Made by a program: the position numbers and the translations under genes. This document shows, piece by piece, positions 1-7,279 of a stretch of 64,000 nt of DNA. Location: the NCBI RefSeq assembly GCF_027923705.1, contig NZ_AP026442.1:1302001-1366000 (forward strand), written 5' to 3'. The stretch's first letter is position 1, and each line of letters starts with the position of its first letter. This DNA comes from Cellulomonas sp. NTE-D12 (GTDB taxonomy: Bacteria > Actinomycetota > Actinomycetes > Actinomycetales > Cellulomonadaceae). The notes under the pieces were generated by a model. The model saw only the letters and a list, made by a program, of their open reading frames with translations. It had not been told where the DNA came from and ran no database searches.

Positions 1-1530
1 CGGCACGTGCATCGCGCCCGGCAGGTGGCCGCGGCTGAACTCGCCGTGGGTCCGCACGTCGAGCACCAGCGTGTCCCGCCGCGCCTCGTCCAGCTCGTCC
101 GGGTGCCACTGCGGCGCGGTGCCGTCCAGCGCGTTCTGCGCGACGAAGCCGACCATGTTGACCGGGTCCTTCGCCGAGCCGAACGGCGGCGCGTAGGACA
201 GCTCGAGCTCGGCGAGGTCGTCGGCCGTCATGCCGGCGCGCAGCGCCGTGGCCAGCACGTCCATCCTCTTGTCGACCCCGGCGCGGCCGACGGCCTGGGC
301 GCCGAGCAGGCGCCCGTCCGGAGCGAAGCTCGCGACGATGTGCACCTGCTGGGCACCGGGGTAGTAGCCGGCGTGGTGCCCGGGGTGCACCCGCACCACC
401 TCGTGCTCGATGCCCGCACGGTCCAGCACGCGCTGGCTGGCACCGGTCATCGCGGCGGTCAGGCGGAACACGCGCACGATCGCGGTCCCCAGCACGTCGG
501 CCTGCGGCGTGGTGCGGTGGCCGAGCATCGAGTCGGCGGCGCGGCGGCCCTGCCGGTTGGCCGGGCCGGCCAGCGGCACGGGTCCGACGGCGCCGGTGAC
601 GGCCTGGCGGACCTCGATCGCGTCGCCGACGGCCCACACGTGCGGGTCCGACGTGCGGTGGTCGGCGTCGACGCGGATCGCACCGGTCGGGCCCAGGTCG
701 AGGCCGGCGTCGCGCGCCAGCGAGCTCTCGGGGCGGACCCCGACGTTGACCAGCACCAGGTCGGCCGGCAGCTGCGACCCGTCCGAGAGGGTGACGACGA
801 CGGACGCGCCGGGCGCGTCGGACACCTGCGTCGCGGACACGCCGACGTGCAGCCGCACGCCGTGGTGCACCAGCTCGTCGGACACCAGCGTGGCCAGCTC
901 GGCGTCCAGCGGGGGCAGCACGTGGTCCGCGAGCTCGACGACGTCGACGCTCAGCCCGCGCGTGACCAGGGCCTCGACGGCCTCCAGCCCGATGAAGCCC
1001 GCGCCGACGACGACCGCCCGAGCCTCACCCTCCGGGCGGCTGGCCAGCACGTGGTCCACGGTGCCGCGCAGCCGCTGCACGTCGTCGATGGTGCGCAGCG
1101 CGTGCACCGCCGGGTCGTCCAGGCCGTCGATCGGCGGCCGGACGGCCACGGCACCGGGCGCCAGCAGCAGCGAGTCGTAGGGCAGGTCGTACTCCGACGT
1201 GGCGGTGCGGACGTGCACCGTGCGGGCGTCGCGGTCGATCGCCGTCACGGTGCTGCCGGTGCGTACGTCGAGCGCCAGCGCCTCGGCCAGCGACTGGGGC
1301 GTCTGCACCAGCAGGCTCTCCTCGCGGCCGATCTCACCGGCGAGGTGGTACGGCAGGCCGCAGTTGGCGAAGGAGACGTAGGCGCCGCGCTCGAGGACGA
1401 CGATGCTGGCGTGCTCGTCGAGACGGCGGGCGCGCGCGGCGGCGCTCATGCCGCCTGCGACGCCGCCGACGACGACGATGCGCGTGCTGGCCGACGGCGT
1501 GGACGATGAAGGACTCGCGCTGGGGGTCAC
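1..1530 (-). CDS. CoA-disulfide/persulfide reductase with C-terminal rhodanese domain, 3' end outside window
   Basis: An FAD/NAD(P)-dependent pyridine nucleotide-disulfide reductase read right to left; its C-terminus lies beyond base 1. The N-terminus carries the dinucleotide-binding motif VVVGGVAGGMSAAA. The motif SFANCGLPYH around Cys57 is the single active-site cysteine signature of CoA-disulfide reductases. The last visible residues, LDVRTHGEFSRGHLPGAMHVP split across the edge, belong to a rhodanese domain, whose catalytic cysteine would be off-window. Fusions of this kind reduce CoA-persulfides or other low-molecular-weight persulfides with NADH. GTG at 1530 was chosen because an in-frame start further upstream would run through the operator-like inverted repeat at 1540-1557. 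No good ribosome-binding site precedes it, and a promoter fits leaderless expression. Family assignment is firm; the exact substrate is inferred. Confidence 0.9.
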   Translation of the reverse strand, partial: MTPSASPSSSTPSASTRIVVVGGVAGGMSAAARARRLDEHASIVVLERGAYVSFANCGLPYHLAGEIGREESLLVQTPQSLAEALALDVRTGSTVTAIDRDARTVHVRTATSEYDLPYDSLLLAPGAVAVRPPIDGLDDPAVHALRTIDDVQRLRGTVDHVLASRPEGEARAVVVGAGFIGLEAVEALVTRGLSVDVVELADHVLPPLDAELATLVSDELVHHGVRLHVGVSATQVSDAPGASVVVTLSDGSQLPADLVLVNVGVRPESSLARDAGLDLGPTGAIRVDADHRTSDPHVWAVGDAIEVRQAVTGAVGPVPLAGPANRQGRRAADSMLGHRTTPQADVLGTAIVRVFRLTAAMTGASQRVLDRAGIEHEVVRVHPGHHAGYYPGAQQVHIVASFAPDGRLLGAQAVGRAGVDKRMDVLATALRAGMTADDLAELELSYAPPFGSAKDPVNMVGFVAQNALDGTAPQWHPDELDEARRDTLVLDVRTHGEFSRGHLPGAMHVP

Positions 1531-1537
1531 GGGAGGG

Positions 1538-1567
1538 AAGATACCCCGGGGGGTATCGGGATCGCAA
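1538..1567 (-). promoter_or_regulatory. Promoter for the persulfide reductase gene
   Basis: On the minus strand TTGCGA (1567-1562) and TATCTT (1543-1538) are spaced by 18 bases. The GTG start follows the -10 after 7 bases, so transcription would begin at or beside the start codon. The CsoR-type palindrome covers the -10 and part of the spacer, a position that suits repression. Confidence 0.55.
1540..1557. promoter_or_regulatory. CsoR/CstR-type operator palindrome
   Basis: GATACCCC-GG-GGGGTATC is a perfect 8-base inverted repeat with a 2-base centre, ten bases upstream of the reductase GTG. Operators of the CsoR/CstR/RcnR family are typically A/T-flanked C-tract and G-tract inverted repeats like this one. 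Because the downstream gene is a persulfide reductase with a rhodanese domain, a persulfide-sensing CstR-like regulator is the more natural reader than a copper sensor. No such regulator gene lies in this window. Confidence 0.6.
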
Positions 1568-1654
1568 CTTCCGGACCCGTCGTGGCGTGGTCGTCGACGG
1601 GGCTGCCCGGGCCGCCGTAGCCGCTGACGAGGGGGAACGCCATGCAGCGACGCC

Positions 1655-2098
1655 GTGGACGACGACCCGGTCCGTCGCGCGAGCCGCTACCGGACCGAGC
1701 GCGTCGAGGCCGACGACGCAGCGACGGCGGAGGTGGACGGTGGACGTCCCGACGCCGCGGCGGCTGCGGAGGAGACCGACGGCTCCGCACGCCCCGACCC
1801 CGCCGGTCCGCCGCGCGCCGTCGGACGGATGGACCGGCGCGCCGGCTGGGTCGACCTGCTGGTGGACCAGGCGATCGCCCGCGGGGAGTTCGACCACCTG
1901 CCGCTCGCCGGCAAGCCGCTGCCGAACCTGACCCGGCACGACCCGGACTGGTGGCTCAAGGCCTACGTCGAGCGCGAGCACGTGTCCGGCGTGCTTCCGG
2001 AGGCCCTCCAGCTGCGCGCCGACGCCGAGCGGCTGCGCGCCCCGCTGCGCGACGTCGAGGCCGAGGTCGCCGCCTGGCGCGAGCGGCGCAGGCGCTAG
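1655..2098 (+). CDS. DUF1992 (DnaJC28-like conserved domain) protein
   Basis: A 147-residue protein. Its first 55 residues are acidic, alanine-rich and probably disordered. The conserved part begins at about residue 58 with WVDLLVDQAIARGEFDHLP, then LAGKPLPNL and DPDWWLKAYVERE. These are the hallmarks of the DUF1992 family, whose members have no established biochemical role. Start: GTG at 1655; a stop in the same frame at 1625-1627 leaves no usable upstream start, and no strong ribosome-binding site is visible. Its stop overlaps the convergent mtnN stop by four bases. Domain call is confident, function unknown. Confidence 0.8.
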   Translation: MDDDPVRRASRYRTERVEADDAATAEVDGGRPDAAAAAEETDGSARPDPAGPPRAVGRMDRRAGWVDLLVDQAIARGEFDHLPLAGKPLPNLTRHDPDWWLKAYVEREHVSGVLPEALQLRADAERLRAPLRDVEAEVAAWRERRRR

Positions 2099-2796
2099 AC
2101 GAGCGCGGCGATCCGCTGCAGCGCGCCGACGACCACCGCGGCCGAGCGGTCCGCCGCGTCGTCCACGTGCTGGTTGAACTCGTCGGCAGGTCCGCACAGG
2201 TCGGAGATGCCGCGCACCGAGACGAACGGCACGTCGTACAGGTGCGCGACGTGCGCGAGCGCTGCCGACTCCATGTCGGTCGACAGCGCGTGGGGGAAGG
2301 CGGTCCGCACGCGGTCGACGCCGGACGGGTCGATGAACGCGTCGCCGGAGAGCATGGTCCCCGCGAGCACGCGCTGGCCCTCGGCCTTCACGGCGAGCAT
2401 CGCCTCGACCAGCTGCGGGTCCGCGTCGAACACGGCCGGCATGCCCGGCACCTGGCCCAGGTCGTAGCCGAAGGCGCGCGCGTCGGCGCCCGAGTAGACG
2501 TACGAGGTGCCGACGACGACGTCCCGCACGCGCACCTCGGCGCCCAGGCCACCGGCGCTGCCGGCGCTGATCAGCGTCCGCGGCGCGGTGCTGGTGACCG
2601 CGACGGCGGCGGCAGCGGCCGCGTTCACCAGGCCGATGCCGCACACCACGAGCAGCGCGCCGTGCCCGCCGAGGGTGACCACCCGGTGCACGGCCCGGCC
2701 GACCTGCGTGGGTGCGCCGACGAAGTCGGCACGGGCCAGGAACGGCTCGGCCTCCTCCGCCATGGCGGTCACGACGACCGCGTCGACGGCGATCAC
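2095..2796 (-). CDS. mtnN: 5'-methylthioadenosine/S-adenosylhomocysteine nucleosidase
   Basis: A 233-residue PNP/UDP-phosphorylase-family enzyme that removes adenine from S-adenosylhomocysteine and methylthioadenosine. TAMAEEAEPF near the N-terminus has the catalytic Glu. SAGSAGGLG is the conserved glycine-rich strand, and STDMESAALAHVA towards the C-terminus carries the nucleoside-binding Glu and catalytic Asp. GTG at 2796 overlaps the luxS stop as GTGA, so the two genes are probably translationally coupled. That start gives the usual family length; a longer reading frame into luxS exists but would double the protein. It supplies S-ribosylhomocysteine to LuxS. High confidence. Confidence 0.93.
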   Translation of the reverse strand: MIAVDAVVVTAMAEEAEPFLARADFVGAPTQVGRAVHRVVTLGGHGALLVVCGIGLVNAAAAAAVAVTSTAPRTLISAGSAGGLGAEVRVRDVVVGTSYVYSGADARAFGYDLGQVPGMPAVFDADPQLVEAMLAVKAEGQRVLAGTMLSGDAFIDPSGVDRVRTAFPHALSTDMESAALAHVAHLYDVPFVSVRGISDLCGPADEFNQHVDDAADRSAAVVVGALQRIAALV

Positions 2797-3266
2797 GCGG
2801 TCACCTGGCTCCACACCGCGCGCTGCGCGAGGAAGTCGCGGGCGGCCTGCTGGGCACCCTCCAGGGTGTGGTGGGCACCCCAGCCGCACTGCACCTCGTT
2901 GGCGGCCGGGACCTCGGTGGCCGTGAGCACGTCCTCCAGCGTGGCCTGCACCAGGGCCAGCACGTCGTCGTACTCCCAGTCGCCCGCCAGGATCAGGTAG
3001 AAGCCCGTCTGGCAGCCCATGGGGGAGAAGTCGACCACCGTGTCGGCGTGGTTCCGGGACTTCTCTGCGAACAGGTGCTCGATCGAGTGGACGGCGTCCA
3101 TCTCCAGGTGGGCGCGGTTCGGCTGGGTGAACCGCACGTCGTACTTGACCAGCACGTCGCCGTGCGGGAGCACCTTCCGGTCGGCCAGGCGCACGTAGGG
3201 GGCGCTGACGGTGCGGTGGTCGAGGTTGAAGGACTCGACGTTCATCCGGGGCTGGCTCGTCTCCAC
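2793..3266 (-). CDS. luxS: S-ribosylhomocysteine lyase (LuxS)
   Basis: A 157-residue protein matching the usual LuxS length. The metal site is HSIEH (His60, His64) with Cys127 in NEVQCGWGAHH, and Cys85 in PMGCQTG is the catalytic cysteine position. It cleaves S-ribosylhomocysteine into homocysteine and the precursor of autoinducer-2 (DPD). It is the first gene of a two-gene unit with mtnN, which makes its substrate. GTG at 3266 has no Shine-Dalgarno sequence; a CACACT hexamer six bases upstream (3278-3273) suggests a leaderless message. Whether autoinducer-2 is used as a signal cannot be judged from the sequence; the recycling role is sufficient explanation. Confidence 0.95.
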   Translation of the reverse strand: METSQPRMNVESFNLDHRTVSAPYVRLADRKVLPHGDVLVKYDVRFTQPNRAHLEMDAVHSIEHLFAEKSRNHADTVVDFSPMGCQTGFYLILAGDWEYDDVLALVQATLEDVLTATEVPAANEVQCGWGAHHTLEGAQQAARDFLAQRAVWSQVTA

Positions 3267-3446
3267 GCGTCCAGTGTGCGGCAGCGAGCGCGACCACCGC
3301 CGTAGCGGCCGCCATCCGGGCGTCCGACGCGCACGGTTCCCGCCGTGTTCATCGGCCGTTCACCACGTCGGAAGGCGGTCTCCGCCCGAGCGGGTGAGAG
3401 TTCGGTACGGGACGTTCGTCCCAATCCGACATCCAAGGAGCAGCAC

Positions 3447-5078
3447 GTGCACCGCATGCATCGGTTCACCGCCGTCGGGGCCGCGAGCCTCGCCGTCGCG
3501 GGCCTCGTGGTCGCCTCGGCCACGGCGTCGTCCGCGCACGACCAGCGGGACGACGCCCGTCGGGGCGCCACCGCCACGCCGATCAAGCACCTCGTGGTGA
3601 TCTTCAACGAGAACGTCTCGTTCGACCACTACTTCGCCACGTACCCGAACGCCGCCAACACCGACGGCACCCGGTTCACCGCCGCGCACGGCACCCCCCG
3701 CGCCAACACCCTGCAGACGGCCGGTCTGCTCACCAGCAACCCGAACTCGGCGCTGCCGCAGCGCCTGTCGTCCTCGCAGGCGCTGACCTGCGACCAGAAC
3801 CACGGGTACAGCGCGGAGCAGAAGGCGGCCGACGGCGGTCGCAACGACCTGTACGTGCAGAACACCGACGTGGAGACCTGCACCCCCGGCCTGTTCACCG
3901 AGCCCGGGCTGGTCATGGACTACTACGACGGCAACACCGTGACGGGGCTGTGGAACTACGCGCAGCACTACGCGATGAGCGACAACTCGTACTCGACGAC
4001 GTTCGGGCCGTCCACGCCGGGCGCGATCAACCTGATCAGCGGCCAGACGCACGGCATCCACGCCGTCACGCCCACCGGCACGCCGACCACCGACTCGTAC
4101 GTCGTCGCCTCGCCGGACGCCAACGGCGTCGGCACGGTGATCAACGACCCGGACCCGTACTACGACGACTGCTCGAACACCAACGGCGCCAAGAGCAACA
4201 ACCTCGCGGTGGCCAGCGGCAAGAACGTCGGTGACCTGCTGAACGCCAAGGGCGTGACGTGGGGCTGGTTCCAGGGCGGCTTCAGGCCGACCACGCCCTA
4301 CGCCGGTCCCGGCACCAAGGCCGTGTGCGGCGCGAAGAGCACCAACATCGGTGGCGGCACGTCGCTCGACTACAGCCCGCACCACTCGCCGTTCGAGTAC
4401 TACGCCTCGACGTCCAACCCGCACCACCTGGCCCCGAGCTCGGTGGCCGCGATCGGGCACACGGACCAGGCGAACCACAACTACGACGTGAGCGACTTCG
4501 ACGCCGCGCTCGCCGCGGGCAACCTGCCGGCGGTCAGCTTCGTCAAGGCGCCCGAGTACCAGGACGGCCACGCCGCCTACTCCGACCCGATCGACGAGCA
4601 GCACTTCCTGGTCAAGGAGATCAACGCGCTGCAGAAGTCGCCGGAGTGGTCCAGCACCGCGGTGGTCGTCGCGTACGACGACTCCGACGGCTGGTACGAC
4701 CACCAGTCCGCGGTGATCACCAACGGCTCGAACGACCCGGCCAGGGACGCGGCGATCTGCACCTCGGCTGCAGCCACCGTGGGCGTCGCGGGCGGCTACG
4801 CCGACCGCTGCGGCCCGGGCACGCGCCAGCCGCTGCTGGTGATCTCTCCCTTCTCGAAGACGAACTACGTCGACCACACGCAGACCGACCAGGCGTCGAT
4901 CCTGTCGTTCGTCGAGACCAACTGGGGCACCGGCCGCATCGGCGACTTCTCCGCCGACGCCAAGGCGGGGTCGCTGGACGGGATGTTCAACTTCCACCGT
5001 CCGGTCGGCCGGCAGGTGCTGCTGAACACGGACGGGTCCGTCGCGTCGGTCAAGGTCACCACGCCGCAGCACGACTGA
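3447..5078 (+). CDS. Secreted phosphoesterase (acid phosphatase/phospholipase C superfamily)
   Basis: A 543-residue exported protein. The N-terminus is a signal peptide: basic start, hydrophobic run AAASLAVAG-like to about residue 24, and a cleavage site near ASSA-HD around residue 32. IKHLVVIFNENVSFDHYF is the metal-binding opening motif of the phosphoesterase family (AcpA and PLC-C type), and VVAYDDSDGWYDH followed by LLVISPFSK supplies the C-terminal metal and phosphate ligands. GTG 3447 sits six bases after AAGGAG; ATG 3456 is an alternative. Probably scavenges phosphate from monoesters or lipids outside the cell. It stands alone between a divergent luxS unit and a strong hairpin. Substrate is not predictable. 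Confidence 0.88.
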   Translation: MHRMHRFTAVGAASLAVAGLVVASATASSAHDQRDDARRGATATPIKHLVVIFNENVSFDHYFATYPNAANTDGTRFTAAHGTPRANTLQTAGLLTSNPNSALPQRLSSSQALTCDQNHGYSAEQKAADGGRNDLYVQNTDVETCTPGLFTEPGLVMDYYDGNTVTGLWNYAQHYAMSDNSYSTTFGPSTPGAINLISGQTHGIHAVTPTGTPTTDSYVVASPDANGVGTVINDPDPYYDDCSNTNGAKSNNLAVASGKNVGDLLNAKGVTWGWFQGGFRPTTPYAGPGTKAVCGAKSTNIGGGTSLDYSPHHSPFEYYASTSNPHHLAPSSVAAIGHTDQANHNYDVSDFDAALAAGNLPAVSFVKAPEYQDGHAAYSDPIDEQHFLVKEINALQKSPEWSSTAVVVAYDDSDGWYDHQSAVITNGSNDPARDAAICTSAAATVGVAGGYADRCGPGTRQPLLVISPFSKTNYVDHTQTDQASILSFVETNWGTGRIGDFSADAKAGSLDGMFNFHRPVGRQVLLNTDGSVASVKVTTPQHD

Positions 5079-5098
5079 CCGGCAGGTACCACGCGGTC

Positions 5099-5140
5099 CC
5101 GGCCCGGCCCGCGCACCTCACGGTGGCGGTGCCGGGCCGG
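5099..5140. terminator. Hairpin between convergent phosphoesterase and nnrD genes
   Basis: CCGGCCCGGC (5099-5108) pairs with GCCGGGCCGG (5131-5140). The intervening bases add CCGC/GCGG and CACC/GGTG pairings around a TCAC loop, giving one long near-continuous stem. No T-run follows, as is common in high-G+C genomes. It could serve both converging genes. Confidence 0.6.
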
Positions 5141-5212
5141 AGCCGTGCCCGGGCCCGGATCAGGCCCCGGGATCGGGCCCTGGCCGTGCGGTCCGGTGAA
5201 CGCCGTCGAGCG

Positions 5213-6097
5213 TCAGCTGGTGGACAGCTCGACGAGCACCGCCGGCAGGCCGTCGAGCAGCTCGCGCGCCAGGTACCCGGTCAGCCCGACGCGCGCGGCC
5301 AGCCGGTCACCGGCGGACCCGTGCAGCCAGACACCCCAGCACGCGGCCTGCGCCGGGTCGGCGCCACCGGCCAGCAGACCGGCGATCGCCCCTGCCAGCA
5401 CGTCGCCGCTGCCGGAGGTGCCCAGCCCGGACGCACCGGTGCCGGACCGCCAGGCACGGCCGTCGGGTGCCGCCAGCTGACCGCCGCACGCGACGACGGC
5501 CCCGTACCGGCGCGCGGCCGCGGCGGCCGCCTCCGCCGGGTCCGGCTCATCGCCCTTCCCTGCCGCGCCGCCGTCGGGCAGCAGGAACTGCGCCTCGCGC
5601 AGGTTGGGGGTCAGCACGCTGCGGCCGCCGAGGAGCTCCCGGACGTCGTCGGGCAGGTCCCGAAGCACGCCGAGGGCGAACGCGTCCAGCACCAGCGGGA
5701 CGTCCCGCGGCAGCCCGCGCAGCAGGTGCTCCACCAGCCGCCGGGTGCCCGCCGGCTCGTCGAGCCCGGGACCCACCACAACGGCGTCGGCTCGCTCCAG
5801 CTGGCCGTCCAGCGCGTCGTTCGGCCCGCTCACCGAGCCGTGGCCGTCCTCGGGAAGCCCGACGACCCCCGACTCGGGCACCGCGACGGCCAGCGGACCG
5901 GCCACGGACTCCCCGACCGCCAGCGTCAGCCGCCCGGCACCGACCCGGAGTGCCGCGAGCCCGGCCAGCAGGGCCGCGCCCGGGGTGGCTCGCGCGCCGC
6001 CGACCACCAGCACGCTGCCGCGAACGTCCTTGGTGCCGCTGCGGTCGGGCAGCGGCCAGCTGCGCAGCAGCTCCGGGGTGATCGGCTCACTCGCCAC
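5213..6097 (-). CDS. nnrD: ADP-dependent NAD(P)H-hydrate dehydratase
   Basis: A 294-residue ribokinase-fold (CARKD-type) protein that converts damaged S-NAD(P)HX back to NAD(P)H using ADP or ATP. Diagnostic segments are GSVLVVGGARATPGAALLAG near the start, VVVGPGLDE in the middle, SVLTPNLREAQFLL, and GTSGSGDVLAGAIAGLLAGG with the catalytic aspartate. The N-terminal epimerase (YjeF_N) domain of the bifunctional form is absent, so the epimerase must be elsewhere or dispensable. GTG start at 6097 overlaps the preceding phosphatase gene by 11 bases, indicating co-transcription. Confidence is high for the family. Confidence 0.9.
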   Translation of the reverse strand: MASEPITPELLRSWPLPDRSGTKDVRGSVLVVGGARATPGAALLAGLAALRVGAGRLTLAVGESVAGPLAVAVPESGVVGLPEDGHGSVSGPNDALDGQLERADAVVVGPGLDEPAGTRRLVEHLLRGLPRDVPLVLDAFALGVLRDLPDDVRELLGGRSVLTPNLREAQFLLPDGGAAGKGDEPDPAEAAAAAARRYGAVVACGGQLAAPDGRAWRSGTGASGLGTSGSGDVLAGAIAGLLAGGADPAQAACWGVWLHGSAGDRLAARVGLTGYLARELLDGLPAVLVELSTS

Positions 6098-6827
6098 GGG
6101 GATCCGTCCCGGGGTGGCTGGTGACCGGCGCCTCGAGCACCTCGAGGTGGTCCACCACGTCGAAGGCGTCGAGCCGCCACAGGTCGTCGTGCCTGGTCAG
6201 CTGGGTGACCGAGGCGTTCCGCACACCGCGCCGGCGGACCTCGGCCATCAGCTGCGCCTCTGTCATGCCCTCGAGCACGTACCGCAGCAGCATCACGGTG
6301 GCGTCGTGGGTGACCACCAGGACGCGGTGGCCGTCCTCGAGCCGCATCAGGTCGCCCAGCACCGAGCGCAGCCGCTGCGCCACGTCCGCCCAGGACTCTC
6401 CGCCCGGCGGTCGGTAGTACATCTTCCCGAGCAGGTGCCGGCGGGCGTCCTCCTCGGGGAAGCGCCGCTGCACCCCCGCGCGGGTGAGCCGGTCGATGAT
6501 GCCCAGCTCGCGGTCGCGCAGCCGCTCGTCGTACCGCACCGGCACCGTGAGGCCGGACGCGTCGAGCGCCGAAGCCGCCGTCTGCGCGGCGCGCACGTAC
6601 GGAGAGCACCACACCGACTGCGGTGCCCGGTCGGGCGGCAGCGCGCCGAGCCAGGCGCCGAGAGCCCGCGCCTGGTCCTCGCCCCGCACGGAGAGCGGGG
6701 TGTCGGCGTCGCGCGTCTGGACGGCGATGGTGTCCGCCCCCGTCCGTTCCGCCTCGGCGGCGGCGACGTTGCCCACCGACTCGCCGTGCCGCACCAGCAC
6801 CAGCTCGGCGGGACCGGTACCGCTCAA
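6087..6827 (-). CDS. Histidine phosphatase family protein
   Basis: A 246-residue member of the phosphoglycerate-mutase-like superfamily. VLVRHGESVGN places the phosphorylated histidine at residue 14. Other conserved points are the arginine segment RDRELG, GESWADVAQRL, and VLVVTHDATVMLL carrying the second catalytic histidine. Members act on varied phosphomonoesters, so the substrate is not known. It begins within the stop region of the small membrane protein gene (ATGA overlap, 6824-6827) and runs into nnrD, forming a three-gene unit. Confidence 0.88.
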   Translation of the reverse strand: MSGTGPAELVLVRHGESVGNVAAAEAERTGADTIAVQTRDADTPLSVRGEDQARALGAWLGALPPDRAPQSVWCSPYVRAAQTAASALDASGLTVPVRYDERLRDRELGIIDRLTRAGVQRRFPEEDARRHLLGKMYYRPPGGESWADVAQRLRSVLGDLMRLEDGHRVLVVTHDATVMLLRYVLEGMTEAQLMAEVRRRGVRNASVTQLTRHDDLWRLDAFDVVDHLEVLEAPVTSHPGTDPRGE

Positions 6828-7084
6828 CGGTCCTCGAGGGCCGGCACGATCGCCGTGGGGATCGCGTACGCGAGCGCGAACGAGGCGATCGCACCGCAGA
6901 ACAGCCAGGGCTGCGCGCCGCCGGACACGCTGCCGGACAGCCCGAACAGCACGAAGGCCAGGGCCAGCATCACGAAGGCCAGCACGGTGCTCGCCGCACG
7001 GCCCGCGAGGCGCGCCTCGTGCGGGGGCTCGTCGTCGACGTAGAGCGGGTCCTCGTCGGACCGGTCCGCGTATCCGTAGCTCAT
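6824..7084 (-). CDS. Small membrane protein of unknown function
   Basis: An 86-residue protein. Residues 1-28 are hydrophilic and acidic (SDEDPLYVDDEPPHE). Two hydrophobic spans follow, about residues 31-50 (STVLAFVMLALAFVLFGL) and 60-80 (PWLFCGAIASFALAYAIP), with a Gly/Ser turn between them. ATG at 7084 is preceded by GGGAG about six bases upstream. First gene of the unit with the phosphatase and nnrD. I do not recognise a named family; both termini are probably cytoplasmic given the two spans. Confidence 0.75.
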   Translation of the reverse strand: MSYGYADRSDEDPLYVDDEPPHEARLAGRAASTVLAFVMLALAFVLFGLSGSVSGGAQPWLFCGAIASFALAYAIPTAIVPALEDR

Positions 7085-7187
7085 CGGGTGCTCCCTCCAG
7101 TGGTGATCCCTCGCAGTATCGCCACAGAAGCCGTCCGGCTGCCCGGCGAGGGCGCCGGTCGGACAGCCCGCTCGGGTGGTCGGCGGG

Positions 7188-7279
7188 GGCAGGGTCAGCC
7201 GGGGGCAGGGTCGGACGAGGCAGGGTCGGACGAGGCAGGGTCAGCCGAAGCAGGGTCAGCCGAGCGCGGGGTCAGACGA
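7188..7279. repeat. 15-bp tandem repeat, five clear units plus a degenerate sixth
   Basis: Units of the form GGCAGGGTCRGMCGA start at 7188, 7204, 7219, 7234 and 7249. One extra G sits between the first and second, and a decayed 16-base copy spans 7264-7279. The array lies just beyond the AlkA-like gene; the final copy contains that gene's TGA stop (7274-7272). Unit length is a multiple of three. The gap 7085-7271 holds nothing else that I recognise. Confidence 0.85.

Noticed and set aside
7..1509. 500-codon open frame on the plus strand opposite the persulfide reductase gene
   Set aside because: Composition is Arg/Gly/His-rich without any family motif, and the opposite strand encodes a clear flavoprotein with rhodanese domain. 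A typical shadow frame of high-G+C DNA.
3360..5072. 570-codon minus-strand frame opposite the phosphoesterase
   Set aside because: Val/Arg-rich antisense translation with no motif; the plus strand has a signal peptide and catalytic motifs.
7188..7279. CRISPR array
   Set aside because: Repeats are directly abutting with no spacers, and no cas gene is in the window.
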